Source: Isoetes taiwanensis
Taxonomy: Eukaryota > Streptophyta > Lycopodiopsida > Isoetales > Isoetaceae
DNA length: 64,000 bases
Direction: 5' to 3'
NCBI GenBank assembly: GCA_021234155.1
Contig: JAJEKV010000008.1
Location: forward strand, 19,359,308-19,423,307
Position numbers and translations under genes: made by a program. Under the pieces are notes generated by a model. The model searched no databases. It had not been told where the DNA came from and saw nothing but the letters and a program-made list of their open reading frames with translations. Shown one piece after another: positions 1-10,650 of this stretch (position 1 is its first letter; each line of letters begins with the position of its first letter).

Positions 1-7
1 AGAATCA

Positions 8-1788
8 ATGGACACAAGTCAAGTTGAGAGATCAGTACCTATAGTTCAACAACAACCTCAAGAAAAGAAAAGAAGAATGACAGAAGTGCAAAAACTTCAA
101 GCAGGTTTAAAATTTGAGACTAAGATGCATGGTCGTGATGAAGCTGGAAGGAGTAGGAGATTTCAAGATGAAAAGGAGCATGAGGTAAACAATATTTTTG
201 AAATTTTGATGCATCTAAATCCTGAAGTGCCAAAAACCTTGGATGATGTTCTAGTCTCAAATGACAAAGAGCAGTGGCTAAATGCTATGAAAGAAGAAAT
301 GGACTCTTTTGTCAGAACTGACACCTTTGAAACAGTTGACACACCAGAAGGGAAGAATATAGTAGGAAATAAATGGATTTTCAGAATCAAAACTGGAGCA
401 GATGGCAAATCACCTAAATACAAAGCTAGGCTGGTTGCTCAAGGTTTCTCACAAAAAAGGGGTTAGGATTTTGATGAAACATTTTCTCCTTTAGTTAAAA
501 TGAATAGTGTCAGAATGCTATTGGCTCTGGCAAATGCATGGAATCTGGAAGTGCATCACATGGATGTAAAAACTGCCTTCTTAAATGCAAAATTAGATGA
601 GGAAATTTTCATGAAACAAGCACCAGGATTTGAACAAGGAGAAGATAAGGTTTGGAAATTAAAAAGGGCAGTTTATGGGCTGAGACAGTCTCCCAGAGAA
701 TGGTACAAATGCATGGACTCTTATCTGATTGAACAGGGATTTGTTAAGTTTTTGAATGATGGGAATTTATATAAATTTGAATGTCAAGATGGCTGGTGCA
801 TTATTGCTTTATATGTTGATGACAACATTATGGTGGCCAAAGGTACAAAATGTTTGTTGATGTGCAAAAAGTTGTTGAAAAGCAGATTTGAAATGTCAGA
901 CCTTGGAGAACTGACCAAGTTTTTAGGAATTGAAGTGTCAAGAAATAGGGATGAAGGTACCATTATTTTAACTCAAAAGGAGCAGATCAGAGGTATGCCT
1001 GAGAAATTTAAAATGAAAGAATGTAATATTAGTAAAACTCCTGCTGTGCCAGGATGCAAACTTTCTCTTGACATGTGTCCTAAAAATGATGAAGAAAGGA
1101 AAATTATGGAGAAGATTCCTTATAGGTCCTTGACAGGATGCTTGGCCTATGTTGCTAATTGCACAAGGCCAGATATTGCTCATAGTGTAAACATGCTCAG
1201 TAGATATAACAATGATCCAGGGAAAGATCATTGGATTGCTGCAAAACGTGTTCTGAGATATTTAAAAGGCACTATGGATATGGGAATTTCATACAATTCA
1301 AAAAACTTAATATTGACTGCTTATTGTGATGCTTGACCAAGGTGAGATTTGGATGCAAGGAAGTCTACATCGTGGTACCTTATGATGCTTGGAGGAGGTC
1401 TTGTAGCTTGGAAATGCAAAAACAATCATCCATAGCATTGTCAATCGGCAGGTCGTGAGTATGCCTCACCACATTATGTGCAAAAGAACTAATATGGGAA
1501 AGGAGGTTAATTCTAGAACTTGGAGTTGAGCAACCAAATTCTAGTGAGATGCTATGTGGCAGCACAAGCTGCATAGCCATGACTAAAAATCCAGTAATGC
1601 ATGAAAGGTCGAAGCATATAGAATTAGAAATGCATTTCATTAGGGATGTTGTGTGCAAAGGGTTGATTCAGGTTAATTATATTAGTACAGATAAACAGGT
1701 GGCAGATATTTTGACAAAGGTTCTGGCAGAGAAAAGGTTCACTGAGCTCAGAAAACAAATCATGCATACAGATTCAGATATGACATGA
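8..1788 (+). pseudogene. Ty1/copia pol relic (RT and RNase H)
   Basis: This is the C-terminal part of a copia polyprotein, which copies element RNA into cDNA. The segment to 466 carries the connection before the RT (NKWIFRIK, YKARLVAQGFSQK). The frame is cut by a TAG at 464-466 and resumes in the same sense with DFDETFSP. The RT core follows at about 500-1330, with HHMDVKTAFLNAKL, AVYGLRQSPREW and the catalytic YVDD at about 810-822. RNase H begins at AYCDA and hits a stop at 1334. The 1340-1550 stretch is frame-broken, and the RNase H end (CIAMTKNPVMHERSKHIE, DKQVADILTKVLAEKRF) is readable at 1549-1788. Gag and protease lie outside the window. The element is dead, and it is not the same LTR family as the copia at 58 kb. 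Confidence 0.9.
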
Positions 1789-1796
1789 AGGGGAAG

Positions 1797-2515
1797 TGTT
1801 GAAAATGTGAGTCATGTCATATTATAAGGAATGATTCAAGTTGTTGCAGTCAAATAAATCTTCAATGAGGCTTATACACATGTAGATGGAAGTTACAAAA
1901 CCAAAGAGCATCATTAGCATCATTACAAAGCCTAAGGCTATGGAAGTTGGAAAAATGTTAATGGTAAGATTATGGTTAAAGATCTTAAAGGTTATATTGT
2001 TAAACATTGAAGGAGTAAGTTATATTAAATATTCAAAGGTTGAGCTCGAATATTGTTTTGAGGGAAACGCATGTGGGATACTGGAAAAAGAAAGTTAATC
2101 CGGCAATGCTTAACCGCCGGACTGTACTATTATAAGGTGGAGCAGAGCTTTGAAAAAGTATTCGGGTCTAAGGATGATGAGATCCGTCTCATACATGATC
2201 AATTGAATTCGGTCAACAATGCTACAGGAACTCGGTCAATCTCTCTGCTACAGTGAACTGCTACAATACTAGATGTTGAAATTTTAATGGTTAGCAAAAT
2301 ATAATCTAGGGGAAGTTGTCTAGTGTGAGTTCTTGTTGTTGAAGATCAAGTTGCAAGGAATTATTGACCATAATGTGGCTTCCTTTGCAAGGGAGAAGAA
2401 CTTGATCTAGATATTGAAGTTATTTTGAAGTTGTTAAAGATTTGATTGCATGCTTAAGATTGAATGATCTTCAAATCTAGATTCATAAGTGTGTAATATT
2501 TTTTTTTTGTCAAAA
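1797..2515 (+). repeat. 3' LTR of the copia relic (end approximate)
   Basis: A purine-rich tract (AAGGGGAAG, 1788-1796) directly follows the RNase H stop. It is followed by TGTTGAAAAT, the usual polypurine tract to TG start of a plant copia 3' LTR. The right edge is not fixed, because no second LTR lies in the window for comparison. It must end before the LINE coding relic at 2526. The sequence does not resemble the LTRs at 57.5 and 58.3 kb. Confidence 0.6.
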
Positions 2516-2525
2516 GACATCTTTG

Positions 2526-4450
2526 CTAAGGATTTAGTTGAAACAGTGGTTGTCTCATTCCAACATTGTAGGGTAAACCTTTTGTTCTTCTTCGCGACAT
2601 AAAACATCTTTCTGCCGCTTTTTGAAGTATAGATAAAAGATGTTTACCTGCATCCAAAGCCCCCTTAGGCCAAACGTATTCTTGCATTAAATTTTCAGTT
2701 AACTGTTTATACAATTCAGCCATATCTTTTCTCAAATAGACCTGCTTGATTGGAGTTGGTTCATCCAGAGGTTTGGCATTTTGTACAGTCACCACACTGC
2801 AAAGTACTGGCATATGGTCTGATTCTGGTCGGTCCGCTATTTGCATATCCACAATGCTATCAATAAAACATTGACTCGCCAAGACATAGTCAGCCACACT
2901 CATGCCATTTCCTTCAGCCCCTCTGCTGGTAATTTTACATGATTTGGGATATCTGTTAATTCCATTGCAGATCATAAGACCCAGCCCGCTACACATATCA
3001 AGGAGGTGGGATCCTTGTGGGAGCACATAAGGATACAGATCATCAGATTTCCTTGCCCATCCAGCCAAACCAAGTTCCTGATCCTCTAACCGCGTCATCC
3101 AAATTTGGTCTCCTTTAGGATTGTCTAGAAAAGTCTGACGCTTTGCTGTGCGACCATTGAAATCCCCCATCAAAATTACATTGCCCTTAGCCACTAAACT
3201 ACAGCAGCTTGCTCTAGATGGTGAAAAGAATCGTCCTTGTACATGTCATCCTTGTTATAGGCAGGTGATTCTCTCGGAAGAAAATAGCATGCTACAACAT
3301 AAATGGGTTTTTGTATACCTGGCTCATACCTGGTATTTCCACACACAAAAAGTGTTTTGAGCAGGCAGTTCGTATAAGCTTTACATTGTCTGCAACTTCG
3401 GAGCAGGCAAAACAAGCTATGCCTCAAAACCCTTTTCTCCTCCATTGAACATTCCCTTCAGAATGGACCAACTTAAATCCTGGAATTTCCACCAAACCAT
3501 TTTCTTCATGTTCCTTTGTTTCTAGAAAGAAGATTACATCACAGGATACGAGAACATTTTCCATTATAGACACCTTAGTTGAATCTAAATAGTTAATGTT
3601 CCACGAACATAGCCTAACGATCTCGTGTTCCTAATGAGGGACCTCTTCGATTAGCACCTTTTCCTTCTTCCAGATAGTTTTATGTCCCTTTTGTCGTGTT
3701 TCTTTGGATTTTTGCACCTCAGCCTTGTGTTGGATTGGATGAATTGTTCCTTGGTCAAATCTTCATTGATCCAAATGGATTGGCCTTTTAAGTCCCTTCT
3801 TTTCTATAACACATTCCTGTTCATGAATTTCACAATAACATATCTTGGCTTTCCAATCTCCCTGCCTCCTCTAAAAGCATCAGCAATACCACTATCATCG
3901 ATATCTAGCTTATCCTTCAGAAATTCCTTTACCATGCTCTTTGTATTTTCTTTTTATTGTTCTAGTAGGCCAACTATTCTGAGATTGAGCAACCTATTTT
4001 TCTTCTCCTGATCCTCCATAAAACTAGTGAGCTGTTGCTTCAGTTCTGTAATTGTGTTGTTTTCAGCATCAAGGCCAGTGATTTCATATCCCGGTATTTT
4101 CTTCCTGTTGTGCCATTTCTGCTCTCAATTCATCCTTAAACTCAACTTTCATGCATTGAAGCTCTTCCTTAAAACTAGCCATCTCGTTCTTAATATCCTG
4201 TTTCATGGTTTCCCTCAACTCCTGAATTAATCCCTCGAAAGCCCCTTTCAGGACTTCTTGGAATATCTTCCTTACACAGGATCTGATTATTTCTATAGTT
4301 TTTGTGCCTACGACACTAAATCCAGCACCTATGTTTATTTCTGAGATTGCCTTCCCACTACCGATGCAGAGAGAATGCCTCCCCTAGATCCCGTTGGAAC
4401 CTCCCTGGAACTGACGGGCTGCACTTCAGTTTTAGGGCTATTGGTTGTGG
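2526..4450 (-). pseudogene. LINE relic: ORF1-like region and APE-type endonuclease
   Basis: Read on the minus strand from about 4450, there is a short N-terminal Ser/Pro-rich start. A coiled, charged region follows (4230-4000), then an RRM-like ORF1 stretch with NLRIVGL, VVKEFLKDKL-like and SIWINEDLTKEQFI wording, all frame-broken. From 3640 to 2526 comes an apurinic-type endonuclease of the non-LTR kind. It includes a WN/E region near 3540, VILMGDFNGR at about 3175 and the closing SDHMPVLC motif at about 2810. Coding stops at 2526, before any reverse transcriptase, so the 3' half is missing. The adjoining copia LTR may have removed it. Several stops and frameshifts make it a pseudogene. The exact LINE clade is uncertain. 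Confidence 0.75.
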
Positions 4451-4492
4451 CCATGGCCATGGCCCTAGCAGCAGTCTTCCGCCAACATGTAT

Positions 4493-4687
<195 letters not shown>

Positions 4688-4792
4688 AATAAGAAGCTCC
4701 TACGAAAAGAGAAGTCGAGGAAATTTGGATGCAATTATAAAATCTAATGGCTAGAATGACATAGGGATCACCATATCGTCAACATCATGATA

Positions 4793-5630
4793 TCATTTTT
4801 GTATCTAAGGTACTTGAAGTTGGTCCCTAAAATGTTATGCTAGTGATCACCGACAATGTATCAAATTATAAAAAGTCGGGTAAGTTGATTGAACGGGAGT
4901 TTTCAATTTTTGTTTGAAGACCTTGTGCTAATCATTGCTTAGACCTGCTGCCAGAAGATATTGGAGAGCTGCTATGGATGAAAAAGTAGATTTATGAAGC
5001 CAGCGTCATAGTTAACTTCTTCATTACTAAACCATCTGCTTTAGAAAGTATAGCAGATTGGAGCTTTTGAAACCAGCAAAAAACAAGCTATCCTTATGTA
5101 TATATCACTTTGGAATGCTTGCATAGAGTCCATGATGCCTTGAAGCAGCTGTAGTTGTTGTTTCAGAGGAATGGCAAAATATGAATAATAAAAGTGAAGA
5201 TTCAACTTTATTTGTGCAAGAAGTATGTTTAGGGCATAATCTGACTTCTGGACTAATGAAGATGCCATTGTGGTAGACATGATTCCTAATTAGAATGTCA
5301 TTTGTCTTGCTGATTCAGAATGTTGTATAGACTGCTTATCAATTTATGCATCTCTGTCTGATGCCCTTGAGAAGTTTGTTGGAGCACATTAGGGACTTAC
5401 CGAAGAAAGGTAAGATTTGATTTACTATAATCATTGTATTGCATGTTCTCTTATAATTATTATTGTTCTAGGGTAGAAGTCTTGATTGCCAGGTTATTGA
5501 AGAGTTGGTATTGGTTCTACAGACCAATACATGATGTTACCTATCATATATTACTTTCGTTTTTTAAATCTGAAGAAAACGAAGAGCTTAATAAGGGATG
5601 GAGTATATTTCAGAAGCTTATGAACTAGAA
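4793..5630 (+). pseudogene. hAT-superfamily transposase relic
   Basis: Conceptual translation gives blocks in the order found in plant hAT (DUF659-type) transposases. They are a TDNVSNYKKSGKLIE block at about 4850, PCANHCLDLLPEDIGEL at about 4930-4970, and a helix with NFFITKPSALESI at about 5015-5050. A YVYITLECLHRVHDALKQL block follows at about 5095-5150, and near 5500 a WYWFYRPIHD segment corresponds to the conserved tryptophan/histidine RPLH region. Frames change several times and stops interrupt it, so it cannot encode active protein. No terminal inverted repeats or 8-bp duplication were located. The family call rests on block order, not on a search. Confidence 0.7.
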
Positions 5631-5950
5631 GCTCAAGGTAGGTTGCAAGAGAAACTCCATACTTAGTGTGATAGGTTTGGTCTAGACGCTATAAAAAGAA
5701 GAAAGAGCATGTTAATACCAATTATTCAAGAAAAGATCATCAATGTATCTTTGAAGATCTTTTCAACTTTGGCGCACCAATTTAGCTATGAAATTATACA
5801 AGTAAAATGCTAAGTGTAGAATATCTAGCACAATAATAGGGGGTTTCAGGTGGGATTTGATATGGTGATTTAAGACTATCGACCATACTTCTAAAACAAT
5901 TGAATGGGTTGTTATTGAGAAAAACAATATATAGATTCATAGAAAAAATA
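5631..5950. other. No recognised feature
   Basis: AT-rich sequence without a credible coding region. I see nothing assignable here. Confidence 0.5.
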
Positions 5951-5954
5951 AGCA

Positions 5955-6100
5955 TGTTAGCTTGTTGTTTACATTGGTTAGAGCATTTTTATTAAGACAT
6001 TTGGTAGAGGTTCGAGCCTCCGCATTTTATATTCTAAAACCTTAGGCGAACCCATATAGAGATGAGTCTCGTATCTCATATTTCAAAACCTTAGGTGAAG
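5955..6100 (+). mobile_element. tRNA-like SINE head (candidate)
   Basis: A box A-like stretch (TTAGCTTG followed by TTGGTTAGAGC, 5957-5984) and a near-consensus box B (GGTTCGAGCCTC, 6009-6020) have tRNA-like spacing. They are followed by a repeated phrase (AAAACCTTAGGCGAA and AAAACCTTAGGTGAA). An internal RNA polymerase III promoter without a foldable tRNA is what a tRNA-derived SINE shows. It abuts the PLE relic. No second copy was found in the window, so this remains a candidate. Confidence 0.45.
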
Positions 6101-6107
6101 CTGGATT

Positions 6108-7075
6108 TCATATTTCAAATCTTAGGTGCCCCTTGTCATACATGTTGGAATCAATTTCTATCCATGTCTTGTAATGTTGCATTTGAGACTTTCCATGAGA
6201 CTCATTGCATTTGGCATGTAACCTCATGCCCTTTTCGTGTGCAATAGAAAATGCCTTCTTAGTTACCTCCCCAATAGCTTGTAGTAGCCCATTATCACTT
6301 GTCAATGGAATAGTTTCATAGCATCTAGTTATATCTCCAATAAAGACATTATATATCTTCTTTGGGAGATTAATAGCAGTATGTGTAGATGAATCTACAC
6401 ACCAGAACCTTCTAGTCTTAACACCAAAATCAAGCGCTATTTTCTCATCTGATAGAAAACATTTCTTTTGGAACATGTCCAATCCTGTGATCATGGATGC
6501 AAGTTCAAAAAAGATGCAATTTGCAGCATTTGTAATCCATCTAAAGCTATCCTTATATGCTTTGTATATGCCCATAAGGTACAGTATTTGCAAATTTCTC
6601 TTATGTCATGAATAATAATATCTTGGCATTCTTCGATACACTTCCAGATCGTAGTGGTATACATATGTGGATCAAAATCTGGGTCCAGATAGCCTTTCTA
6701 ATGCAAGTGTCCTTACAAGATACTTGCAAATAGAAGATGTGTAATCGGCGGTTTGCCAATAGCAGCTATAAATAAAAGTGAAGTCAGCCATTCTGCTTCA
6801 TCAATCCTAGAATGCTCCACATTTGACATGTCTCTTGTCAAGTTGCTTTCTAACATAATTAGTCAGAAAATTCTTTGCAACATGGGTATCTAGTGAGACC
6901 TCATGAATTTTACTTATAAAGCATGAGTACATTCCATGCTTTAAGGAATCAGATATGATTTCATAGATATGAAGATGGGCTAAGGTTGTATGGTTTAGCC
7001 CTTTTATGCTTTCTTGCGTTCATACCTTGTCTTGTATAGTGTTTGGATCGAAAGTGACTAGACTACATGTCATCT
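6108..7075 (-). pseudogene. Penelope-like element (PLE) reverse transcriptase fragment
   Basis: The open part (6593-6108) reads ILYLMGIYKAYKDSFRWITN, AANCIFFELASMI and later INLPKKIYNVFIGDITRCY with ETIPLTSDNG. This matches the first RT motifs of Penelope-like retroelements: a short 'LYLL-x-K-x-HK' then 'RWI-x-N' and a DIxxCYxxIP block. The same blocks recur in the split PLE at 24.8-36.4 kb (YRWITNA, VFVADITRC, YENIPLNGDNG), so the two are related copies. Upstream (6600-7075) frame-broken sequence resembles the PLE N-terminal linker. The catalytic end is missing. Confidence 0.7.
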
Positions 7076-7195
7076 AAATCCTTCATTTTTTTTTATTTAT
7101 TTTTTTCAAACCTTTTGAAGTTTGACAAAGACACATGTTAAAGGTATCATATCCAAAACCACAAAATGTATCACATAATTTGTACCATAACTCGG

Positions 7196-8257
7196 TTAAC
7201 ACTAGAGTTGTCTCTTGATGAACCCAAATGAGTTCATTCGTACACTTTTTTTGAAATTCTATTATAGCTTCAAGATAAAGAATTTGTCTACATACTCACA
7301 ATATGTTGTCCTCCATTAGTGTACATATAAAAAAAATTTATGAAAATAAAAAGCTTCTATTACCAAGCATAATATGGAGCCAAATGCAAAGGGGTCAAGT
7401 TTATTCTCAAAATCTTTATTTCTCACATTATTTTGCAAATATGATTTTTTCTAGGAATTGTAATTCTTCCATCTTGTACATCATGATATGAGAAATCTAT
7501 CACAAGAAGAATTAGAAAAATCTATGGTGGAATTTTCGAGAAATATTACTTAAAAGTTTGAAGTTCAGAAGTTCTTTATGGACTCGTTTGGGTCCCCCGA
7601 GGGTTAAAATTTTGAAAATTCGTAGTACTACTCCACTTTTTGAAAAAATGAAATACGTTTAGCAAGACGAGTAGTACTTAGTAATTATTTCTATTGAAAA
7701 GTAATAGTACCTTCACATTTGGGTCCCATAGGCCGATTCGTCTCCGTGGACGATAAAAACAATTCTATTCTATTCTATTCTATTCTTATTCTATTTCAAA
7801 TGTCATGGATGTGAAACGTTTTTGGATGTCTGTTTTTCAGAAATTCTTTAGGGACCTGACTGGGTCTCTCAAGGATTGAAATTATGATTTGCTCATTGAT
7901 ACATCAAATTTTTAAGAAATCACATGAAATTTGAAAAATGAGTAGCATTTATAGGCTATATTCATGGAAAATAATGTTACCTTGAAATTTCTATTCTATG
8001 TTGAATGTCATGAGATCATATCATTGAAACCATCGAATTGAGTGTAATTCAAGGTGCGATTGTGCTAAACTTGTGAAGAAATTTATTTTACTATTGAATA
8101 TGGTGATATAACTTCGAGTTAATCTTATAACTCAGGTGTTCATATTTAAAATCCCATAAGTATCATGGAGAACTAGTCCCTAATATGGAGAAGGCATTGA
8201 GGAACCCATACGGGTTGATGAACCCAAACAGGTCCCTGAGACAACTCTAGTGTTAAA
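7196..8257. repeat. 20-bp inverted repeat bounding about 1 kb of diverged tandem repeat
   Basis: A 20-nt arm at about 7196-7216 (core ACACTAGAGTTGTCTC) recurs inverted at about 8236-8257. The enclosed DNA contains two diverged units of about 210 bp (about 7555-7715 and 7840-8010) that share their order of words. A LINE tail is inserted at the end of the first unit. No coding region is present. A short TIR element or an older foldback are both possible. Confidence 0.5.
7718..7792 (+). mobile_element. 3' end fragment of the (ATTCT)n-tailed LINE
   Basis: About 44 nt (GGGTCCCATAGGCC then GTCTCCGTGGACGATAAAAA) are followed by five or more copies of ATTCT. The same unit-plus-tail occurs inverted at 14.58, 16.38 and 21.25 kb, where longer LINE sequence precedes it. 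This is a severely 5'-truncated insertion. Confidence 0.8.
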
Positions 8258-9620
8258 CTATGTTTATATCGCCATCCAAGCATCACATTGCTTAAGATGT
8301 TATGACAATCCAATTTAAAACACTTGAATAGACAATGTGATAACATGTCTTTCAAATTTATAAACTCAAGGCCTCATATAGTAGATGTATATAACAATCT
8401 ACTTTCTTATTCTTAGTCACAATAACGTATTTTCCACGTCTGAAAACCATGGATTTTCTAGGATCATTACGTTCATCAAAATGGCCATCCATCTTAGATG
8501 ATGACAAACATGGAAAAAATTAGTGGCTATATATAGCCAAATGGCGATTTTTTAGGGAGTCTAGGTAATTTTCGCGGCGAATTTTTTGAAGAGAGTTTTC
8601 TTTTAAAAAAATAAAAAATAGCCATACTTAAAACAAGTACTCCATTATTTTTTTTAGGATTAGCCAAACTATTTTTCCCCTTTTCCTTAAAGAAAAAGGG
8701 ATTAGCCTTTCTTTATATTATAATATTTATATATTAAATCATTAATAGCCAAACAAAAATGGGTTCTTATTATAGACTTTTACACATCCCCACCTACCAT
8801 CATCATTTATTATAGTAGTTTTTCAAACTATGAATTTTTATTATATATACCACATATGCATCTTCAAAAAGGAACTGTAAGATATGGCCAATATCCCTCT
8901 AGATGCCCGAGTTGGTTGCATAACATCTTCCTTCAAGGGTTAGAGATAAGCGCAATTTGATCACCATATCTACAAGGTGTCATTGCATTGAATGTAGTTC
9001 AGACTATGGTTAAAAGTTTTTCAATATTATCGTATGTTCCTTATTGTTGATTATCATTTGTAATTGTAGTACAATATATCTAAAGCTACAGAATTTAATT
9101 TACATTTTTTACTTTTTCCATTTAAAAAAAATAGCCAAGTGAAAATTTATAGTACATAATTCAAAAGTTTCGCCAAGTCCAAATATATATGTATATGTAA
9201 TAATAATAATAACTTTAGCCAAATTAATATAATAAAATACTGTAAAATTTTAAAAAATAGCCAAACCATTTTTTATGAAAAAATATATAGTATGCTTAAT
9301 TTTTTCCCTGATGACAAACAAACAAACAAACTTCATAAGTAAAAATGTACATATAAATCGCAACTTTGAAGAGCTATTCCAATCTTTTGGGAGTAATAGA
9401 AAGATTTTCTTGTGAGCTTGCACCACTTGCTTGTGTGTGCGCGCATGCGTGTGTGTCTAAAAAGCCGGTATAGCCAAAAAGGCTTATTTTCTTCCTGTGG
9501 TCCAAGGTCCATTTTTGGAATGCGCATGTGGCATGCATTTTTGCATGAGAAATGTGCATGAGACATTCTTTTTGGCACCGGGCAACCAACATTTTAAAGG
9601 GACATAATTTTTCCAATTGC
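8258..9620. other. AT-rich non-coding DNA with recurrent TAGCCAAA
   Basis: No coding region is supported. The words TAGCCAA or TAGCCAAA recur at least six times between about 8530 and 9475, each flanked by A/T runs. This suggests a decayed repetitive element. A short alternating TG/GC tract lies at about 9432-9458. Confidence 0.4.
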
Positions 9621-9700
9621 ATCTAGGGCTTTGGTCTAGTGGTAACATATTAGTCCTAAAACAACTATGTCTTGAGTTCAAAACTGGTAGAGCTATATCT
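9620..9700 (+). mobile_element. tRNA-like (Gly-like) SINE head or tRNA relic
   Basis: A near-perfect box A (TGGTCTAGTGGTAA, from about 9630) and a degenerate box B (GAGTTCAAAACTG, from about 9675) are spaced as in a tRNA. Box A resembles that of plant tRNA-Gly. The acceptor stem does not pair and the anticodon arm is not convincing, so this is not a functional tRNA gene. A tRNA-derived SINE head or a decayed tRNA copy fits better. Confidence 0.45.
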
Positions 9701-9886
9701 TGAATTCAAGACTGCCCAAAGTCACACTATGTATAGTTCAAATACAACGGCCAACGGCCACAAACACAGGTCTCCAATAAGCAACACAAATGAAGACCGA
9801 TGATTATAAGTTCAATTAAAAAAACAATGGTTTAGAAAAGTTCCTTTATGCACGCACTTTATGAAAAAGGAGTAGGAAGTTTCCTG

Positions 9887-10374
9887 GAAGAAATCCTTGA
9901 TGGCAGCTGCGGCGCCGCCAAGGATTTCTTCTAGAAAATTTTCTACAAACAGAGTTTCTCGCCGTAACCTTCAAGACCTGAGAATTTCCTCACGATCGCT
10001 TTCTTGCACAGGCGAATGGCATCAAATCCGAACGAATCAGCCTTCAAGCTTTAGTTTGAACCATCTTCCATTGCATTTGGTGTGGTTTTGGAAGTTCTTG
10101 GATCTGACAGAATCCAAATCATTCTTAGATCGAGCAAGTCATTCTTAGATCTGAGCAAATCATTCTAAGTGCTGAATACTTGCTACAGATCCGAGCGAGC
10201 TTACAGATCCAAACAAATATAGAGTCTCCTTCCTAATTCTTTTTTTGTATTACGGTGCAAAGAATTTTGTTACTAGCGGCGCCACTAAAGCACCGCTAAA
10301 ACTATGCACCCAAAAGTTACGTGAAAAATAAACAGCCTAAAACCTTAGGAAATTCTCAGGTCTTGAAGGTTACG
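9887..10374. repeat. Inverted repeat with perfect 28-bp arms downstream of the folate gene
   Basis: The 28 nt at 9963-9990 recur as an exact reverse complement at 10347-10374, with about 356 nt between. A smaller hairpin (12-13 bp arms, 9887-9932) lies at the left edge. A plus-strand open frame from 9900 begins MAAAAPPRISS and is Ser/Arg-rich. It has no support beyond that and overlaps the repeat. A foldback element or partial inverted duplication are the simplest readings. Confidence 0.6.
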
Positions 10375-10650
10375 AATACGCTGAACAGACCAAGAAACCC
10401 ATAAGAAACCTTTACTTAAAAGAGTACAAATTAGTTGGTACGGTCTAAAACTATATATATGTTCCTTGAAGTTGCTTTCCTTTTTTCTTAATCCTTCTGT
10501 TCTATTTCTTGTTTTACCAGATCAAATACCTCTAATAAATTTTGCATCCAGTCTTCTTCTTTGGACTGGATGCAAGCATTTCAAACAACTGTGGTCATTA
10601 AATGCATAAAAAGAAAATGGGCTTTGTATGGATAGTGCTAACTCCAAAAG

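Noticed and set aside
9620-9700. Functional tRNA-Gly gene
   Set aside because: Box A is good but box B is degenerate and the acceptor stem does not pair.
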